This document shows positions 7,343 to 10,033 of a DNA stretch of 10,033 bases, piece by piece. A program made the translations under genes and the position numbers. Numbering within the stretch: position 1 is the stretch's first letter; the number at the start of each line of letters is the position of its first letter. The notes beneath the pieces are model-generated. The model made no database searches. It saw only the letters and a list, made by a program, of their open reading frames with translations, and had not been told where the DNA came from. Source of the stretch: DASRHY01 sp046765875 (GTDB taxonomy: Bacteria > Actinomycetota > Actinomycetes > Propionibacteriales > Kribbellaceae); assembly GCA_046765875.1 (NCBI GenBank), contig JBKPSJ010000337.1, positions 1 to 10,033 on the forward strand, in the 5' to 3' direction.

Positions 7343-8785
7343 TCAGTTTCGTCTCAACCAGTGGGCGAGCGCGCCGTCGAGAGCGGCCCGGTGGTCGGCG
7401 GGGTCGGCCCCGTCGATGGCCCACGCGACGTAGCCATCCGGCCGGACCAGGGTGAGCGGCATCTGCTCGACCGGGTCGGCCACGACCAGCCGGTCCGCGT
7501 ACGCCGACTCGTCGTACGGCGCGCTGCTGAGCAGGACGAACTTGCCGGCGCGCAGTGCCTCGTACAGACGGGTGCCGTCGGCAAGCGGTAGGTCACCGAT
7601 GCGCCGGCCGATGGACGGATGCGATCCGCGCGGTGCGTCGTACGCGAAGCCGATACCGGTCAGCGAGCCGAGCACCCTGTCGGCGATCCGCGGGATACTG
7701 AGCAGGCGGCCGCCGATCGCGCCGCGGGCGGCGCGGCCGATGGTCGACCGGAGCATCGCGAGCCGAATGATCGCTCCGCTGCTGCGCAGCACCTCCGCGC
7801 CGACCGGGTGGCGCTCGTCGTTGTAGCTGTCGAGCAGCCAGGCCGGTGCCCAGCCGTGGATCTCGGCTGCCAGTTTCCAGCCGAGGTTGGCAGCGTCTTG
7901 CAGGCCGGTGTTCATGCCCTGGCCGCCGGCCGGGGAGTGGCAGTGTGCGGCGTCGCCGGCCAGGAACACTCGGCCGACCCGGTACCGCGGGACCTGCCGC
8001 TCGTCGCTGTGGAACCGGGTCAGCCAGCGCGGGTCGTGCATGCCGTAGTCGTCGCCGAGCGCCCGGCGGGCCACATCGACGACCTCCTCGAAGGTCAGCG
8101 GGGCATGGTCGTCGACCTGCTTGGTGCGGTCCCAGGCGAACACCCGGTACCAGCCGTCGCCGAAGGGTGCGATGAAGGCGAAGCAGTCGCCGACTCCGTT
8201 GACGGTCAGCGTGTCCGACAGCGGCCGCGCCAGCTTCACGTCGGCGAGCATGATCGACTTCAGCACCGACCGGCCGGGGTACGGCAGACCGAGTGCCTGT
8301 CGTACAGCGCTGCGTACACCGTCGGCTCCGACTACGTACGAGGCGCGGCGGACGGACCCGTCGTCCAGTTGTACGTCGACCCCGTTGGCGTCCTGGGTCA
8401 TCCCGACCACTGTCGCGCCGGTGACGAACTCGGCGCCGTGCTTGCGGGCCCGCTCCTCGAGTACGCGCTCGGTGTTGTACTGCGGCGTGATCAGCAGGTA
8501 CGGATACCGGCTGGGCAACCGGTTCAGGTCGACCTTGACGTGCTGGAACAGCCGGAACTCGTCGAGGTGAGCGCCGGTCGTGACCAGCTCGTCGGCCAGC
8601 CCGCGGGCGTCGAGCTGCTCCAGCGTCCGGGCGTGTACGCCGAACGCGCGGGTCATGTTCGTCTCGTCCTCGCGGCGGCGCTCCAGGATCGTCACCCGGA
8701 CGCCGGCCGCAGCCAGGTCGCCGGCGAGCAGCAGGCCGGTCGGGCCGGCGCCGACGACGATCACATCGGTCTGGTCCGTGGTCAT
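7343..8785 (-). CDS. FAD-dependent aromatic hydroxylase-type monooxygenase
   Basis: The 480-aa product belongs to the group A flavoprotein hydroxylases (PHBH-like, FAD_binding_3 family), which use NAD(P)H and O2 to hydroxylate aromatic or polyketide-like substrates in the cytoplasm. It has the N-terminal Rossmann motif GAGPTG (12-17) with E35 as likely FAD-ribose ligand, the middle GADGVRSAVR (153-162), and the second FAD motif FLAGDAAHCHSPAGGQG (274-290), followed by MNTGLQDAANLGWKLA. A C-terminal thioredoxin-like tail ends in VRPDGYVAWAIDG. Length and layout match resistance and tailoring hydroxylases such as rifampicin monooxygenases and polyketide hydroxylases, but the substrate cannot be assigned. 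ATG 8785 is preferred over in-frame ATG 8797 because GGAGG (8791-8795) lies 5 nt before it. It is transcribed divergently from the Nudix gene through a region with two operator-like palindromes, suggesting inducible expression. Confidence 0.9.
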   Translation of the reverse strand: MTTDQTDVIVVGAGPTGLLLAGDLAAAGVRVTILERRREDETNMTRAFGVHARTLEQLDARGLADELVTTGAHLDEFRLFQHVKVDLNRLPSRYPYLLITPQYNTERVLEERARKHGAEFVTGATVVGMTQDANGVDVQLDDGSVRRASYVVGADGVRSAVRQALGLPYPGRSVLKSIMLADVKLARPLSDTLTVNGVGDCFAFIAPFGDGWYRVFAWDRTKQVDDHAPLTFEEVVDVARRALGDDYGMHDPRWLTRFHSDERQVPRYRVGRVFLAGDAAHCHSPAGGQGMNTGLQDAANLGWKLAAEIHGWAPAWLLDSYNDERHPVGAEVLRSSGAIIRLAMLRSTIGRAARGAIGGRLLSIPRIADRVLGSLTGIGFAYDAPRGSHPSIGRRIGDLPLADGTRLYEALRAGKFVLLSSAPYDESAYADRLVVADPVEQMPLTLVRPDGYVAWAIDGADPADHRAALDGALAHWLRRN

Positions 8786-8790
8786 CGAAG

Positions 8791-8795
8791 CCTCC
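8791..8795 (-). promoter_or_regulatory. Shine-Dalgarno site deciding the monooxygenase start
   Basis: GGAGG on the minus strand ends 5 nt before ATG 8785 and lies directly after (sharing one base with) the in-frame ATG 8797. The downstream ATG is therefore the likely start. Confidence 0.7.
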
Positions 8796-8797
8796 AT

Positions 8798-8813
8798 GTC
8801 AACGCTTGTTGAC
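8798..8813. promoter_or_regulatory. Operator-like palindrome 1 (GTCAAC-N4-GTTGAC)
   Basis: GTCAACGCTTGTTGAC is a perfect 6-bp inverted repeat around 4 bases. It lies just upstream of the monooxygenase ribosome site and covers the transcription start predicted from the promoter at 8818-8846. Its right arm also supplies a TTGACT box on the plus strand (8809-8814). The size and symmetry fit a dimeric MarR- or TetR-type repressor site; this is inference, since no regulator gene is in the window. Confidence 0.65.
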
Positions 8814-8837
8814 TTTAAGAGTAGGCCTCGATGGCAT
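8809..8837 (+). promoter_or_regulatory. Possible weak divergent promoter of the Nudix gene
   Basis: A plus-strand -35 box TTGACT (8809-8814, in palindrome 1) is followed after 17 nt by TGGCAT (8832-8837), which matches the -10 consensus at only three positions. Transcription would start around 8844, inside palindrome 2, mirroring the monooxygenase promoter. The -10 match is poor, so this is tentative. Confidence 0.3.
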
Positions 8838-8846
8838 GGAAGTCAA
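8818..8846 (-). promoter_or_regulatory. Probable sigma-70-type promoter of the monooxygenase
   Basis: On the minus strand a -35 box TTGACT (8841-8846) and a -10 box TACTCT (8818-8823) are separated by exactly 17 nt. Transcription would start near 8811, giving a leader of about 26 nt with the GGAGG site. The -35 box is embedded in palindrome 2 and the start in palindrome 1, so bound repressor would block both ends of the promoter. Confidence 0.6.
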
Positions 8847-8857
8847 CAGCTGTTGGC
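8842..8857. promoter_or_regulatory. Operator-like palindrome 2 (GTCAAC-N4-GTTGGC)
   Basis: GTCAACAGCTGTTGGC repeats the left half of palindrome 1 exactly and is self-complementary over its central 12 bases (CAACAGCTGTTG), with a single mismatched pair outside. Its centre is 44 bp from that of palindrome 1, about four helical turns. It contains the minus-strand -35 box and overlaps a further 10-bp palindrome, TGGCATGCCA (8854-8863). Confidence 0.62.
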
Positions 8858-8873
8858 ATGCCAGACTGTACGG

Positions 8874-9236
8874 ATGGAGTCACGGGTCGCGGCGATCGTC
8901 CTGCGCGGGGACGCCGTCCTGCTGGTACGCCGCGGTGATGTCTACACGCTCCCGGGCGGATCGGTGGGTGAGCACGAGACCGCCGAGCAGGCCTGCGTAC
9001 GCGAACTGCTCGAGCAGACCACCCTGACCGGCGACATCGACGAGGCGCTCTGGGTGCTCGACAGCGACGGGACGACCGAGCGCTACTTCCTGATGGGCCC
9101 GGTCACCGGCATGGCCCGCTCGGCCGGCGAATCCGACGGCGAACTCGTCTGGATGGACGTCGAGAAGCTGGCCACCATCGACCTGCGCCCCACCGTCATC
9201 CGCGACCAGCTCTTCGCCGCCTCCGAAGGCGTCTGA
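8874..9236 (+). CDS. Small Nudix hydrolase-family protein with degenerate Nudix box
   Basis: The 120-aa product has the compact Nudix fold pattern: N-terminal strands VAAIVLRGDAVLLVRR, then TLPGGSVGEHE leading into the Nudix box, and a C-terminal ELVWMDVEKL strand-helix typical of the family. Nudix enzymes cleave nucleoside diphosphates linked to another moiety, using Mg2+ held by box glutamates. Aligned to G-x5-E-x7-R-E-U-x-E-E-x-G-U, the box starts at G29 and keeps E35, R43, E44 and E47. The next glutamate is Q48 (the position of MutT E57, a metal ligand) and the glycine is T50. Activity may therefore be weak or altered. No helix-turn-helix domain follows, so it is not an NrtR-type regulator. 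ATG 8874 has no clear Shine-Dalgarno sequence; the frame is open upstream, but across the palindromes and the monooxygenase gene, and MESRVAAIV fits a family N-terminus. It is divergent from the monooxygenase. Confidence 0.82.
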   Translation: MESRVAAIVLRGDAVLLVRRGDVYTLPGGSVGEHETAEQACVRELLEQTTLTGDIDEALWVLDSDGTTERYFLMGPVTGMARSAGESDGELVWMDVEKLATIDLRPTVIRDQLFAASEGV

Positions 9237-9262
9237 CGCCGCCCGCGACCTTGCGGCGCCAC

Positions 9263-9324
9263 GTTGTGGGTTCGCACGTCCAGTTGTGGGTCTCCGCACC
9301 GCATGCGGCACGCCAACCCACAAC
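9263..9324. repeat. GTTGTGGGT direct and inverted repeat cluster in a convergent spacer
   Basis: GTTGTGGGTT (9263-9272) and GTTGTGGGT (9283-9291) are direct repeats 20 bp apart. AACCCACAAC (9315-9324) is the exact reverse complement of the first. Between them is the 10-bp palindrome CCGCATGCGG (9299-9308), whose GCATGCGG recurs at 9326-9333. The inner copies could pair as a 9-bp stem with a 24-nt loop holding a smaller hairpin. It sits between the stops of the convergent Nudix and lyase genes, so it may act as a two-way terminator, but there is no T-tract. A protein-binding site or dispersed intergenic repeat is equally possible. The rest of the 9237-9381 spacer shows nothing recognisable. 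Confidence 0.6.
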
Positions 9325-9381
9325 AGCATGCGGGAACAACCATCTTCACCGACCTCAAGTGAAGCTCCACACCTCCGCGGG

Positions 9382-10033
9382 TCAGGGGGATTCGGCGGGG
9401 TGGGTTACCTGGCGGTCGCCCCATTGGGTGAGTAGGCCGCGGGCTATGTCTACGTCGTCGCGGAGTGAGCGGTCCGTGAGGCTGGCGGGGAGAGCAGTGA
9501 AGGCGTCTTCGAGCCAGTGGGCTATGGCCGCGGGGGCCAGGTCGGCCGGGGTGACGCCCGCGAGGCGGATCGCGCGGACCGCCGCGACCAGTTCGCAGGC
9601 CAGCACGGAGCGGAGCGCGTCGAGCAGTTGCCGGGTGAGGACGGCTGCCTGCGGGGCGAAGCTGGCGTGGTGTTCCGCGCCGCGGGACAGGGTGGCCGTG
9701 CCGAGTGTGGCCGGCTGCGCCGCGGCGCGGACGGCCGCCAGTGCGTCGTGCGCGACGTATTCGATCATCATCACGCCCGAACTCGCGTCGGCACCGCTGG
9801 CGAGGAACTGGCTCAGCCCGGTGTACTCGCTGTCGACCAGGTTCGCCAGCCGGGACGTGGACAGGGTGGCGACGCTGTGCAGGCTGAGCCGCAGCACGTC
9901 GAGGGCCAGCGCGATCGGCATCGCGTGCCAGTTGCCGTTGTGGAGCACGGCGTCGGCGGTGACCAGCGGGTTCTCGGCGGCAGCGTTGATGTCGACGCTG
10001 AGGGCTCGATGCAGCGCGTCCAGGTCCTCGACC
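9382..10033 (-). CDS. Aromatic amino acid/histidine ammonia-lyase family protein, C-terminal part
   Basis: The last 216 codons of a MIO-type lyase are visible; the N-terminal part with the Ala-Ser-Gly cofactor motif is off the right edge. The family removes ammonia from histidine, phenylalanine or tyrosine (or isomerises them). Landmarks are DINAAAENPLV near the start of the fragment, LHNGNWHAMPIALALD (around residue 35), NLVDSEYTGLSQFL, SSGVMMIEYVAHDAL, and AEHHASF (E120), which matches the QEDHVSM segment with the catalytic-site glutamate of histidine ammonia-lyase (E414 in Pseudomonas HAL). About 96 residues follow that glutamate, as in bacterial HAL, so there is no plant-PAL-type extension. 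The GNFHG phenylalanine (F329 in HAL) is tryptophan here, and the QED motif reads AEH, so it may not be a housekeeping HutH. Convergent with the Nudix gene. Exact substrate unknown. Confidence 0.85.
   Translation of the reverse strand, partial: VEDLDALHRALSVDINAAAENPLVTADAVLHNGNWHAMPIALALDVLRLSLHSVATLSTSRLANLVDSEYTGLSQFLASGADASSGVMMIEYVAHDALAAVRAAAQPATLGTATLSRGAEHHASFAPQAAVLTRQLLDALRSVLACELVAAVRAIRLAGVTPADLAPAAIAHWLEDAFTALPASLTDRSLRDDVDIARGLLTQWGDRQVTHPAESP

Noticed and set aside
7619..8812. 397-aa plus-strand frame opposite the monooxygenase
   Set aside because: Val/Arg/Gln/Gly-rich shadow; the minus strand has intact FAD-binding motifs across the same stretch.
9299..9308. CCGCATGCGG palindrome as a stand-alone intrinsic terminator
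   Set aside because: Only 5 bp per arm with no loop and no following T-tract; kept only as part of the larger repeat.
9263..9324. DnaA boxes or origin-like repeats
   Set aside because: GTTGTGGGT does not match the DnaA box TTATCCACA/TTGTCCACA closely enough, and no replication genes are near.
1..10033. Mobile elements, CRISPR arrays, tRNA or rRNA genes
   Set aside because: No transposase or integrase motifs, no regularly spaced repeat array and no tRNA- or rRNA-like segments were recognised by reading both strands.

Overview
The window looks like chromosomal DNA from a high-GC actinobacterium. Third codon positions are strongly G/C-rich on both strands, Shine-Dalgarno sites are GGAGG-type, GTG starts occur, and long spurious antisense ORFs cover every gene. 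The protein style suggests a Propionibacteriales/Kribbella-like or Streptomyces-like host, but that is only an impression; no marker gene is present to settle it.

Positions 1-6240 (+ strand) hold most of a high-affinity potassium uptake operon in the order kdpA (3' end only)-kdpB-kdpC-kdpD-kdpE. The genes are tightly packed: A/B overlap by 4 nt (GTGA), B-C are 13 nt apart, C-D are 2 nt apart, and D/E overlap by 4 nt (ATGA). Structural pump genes and the KdpD/KdpE two-component regulator therefore appear to form one transcription unit, whose promoter lies off the left edge. All catalytic motifs of the P-type ATPase, the histidine kinase and the response regulator are intact. kdpB and kdpE each contain one rare TTA leucine codon.

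Positions 6244-8785 (- strand) carry two genes convergent with kdpE: a secreted calcineurin-like metallophosphoesterase whose stop lies only 3 nt from the kdpE stop, and upstream of it an FAD-dependent aromatic-ring-type monooxygenase. Both have an in-frame ATG four codons before the likelier start, with the Shine-Dalgarno sequence lying between the two ATGs.

Positions 8786-8873 form a compact divergent control region. It has two near-identical palindromes (GTCAAC-N4-GTTGAC type) 44 bp apart, with a good sigma-70-like promoter for the monooxygenase between them. The -35 box lies in one palindrome and the predicted transcription start in the other. This is the most interesting regulatory signal in the window. 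To the right is a small Nudix hydrolase (+ strand) with a degenerate Nudix box. After it comes a 145-bp convergent spacer with three copies of GTTGTGGGT in direct and inverted orientation. The window ends in the C-terminal part of a histidine/aromatic amino acid ammonia-lyase family gene (- strand, running off the right edge). No RNA genes, insertion sequences, CRISPR arrays or stretches over 300 bases without a gene were seen.
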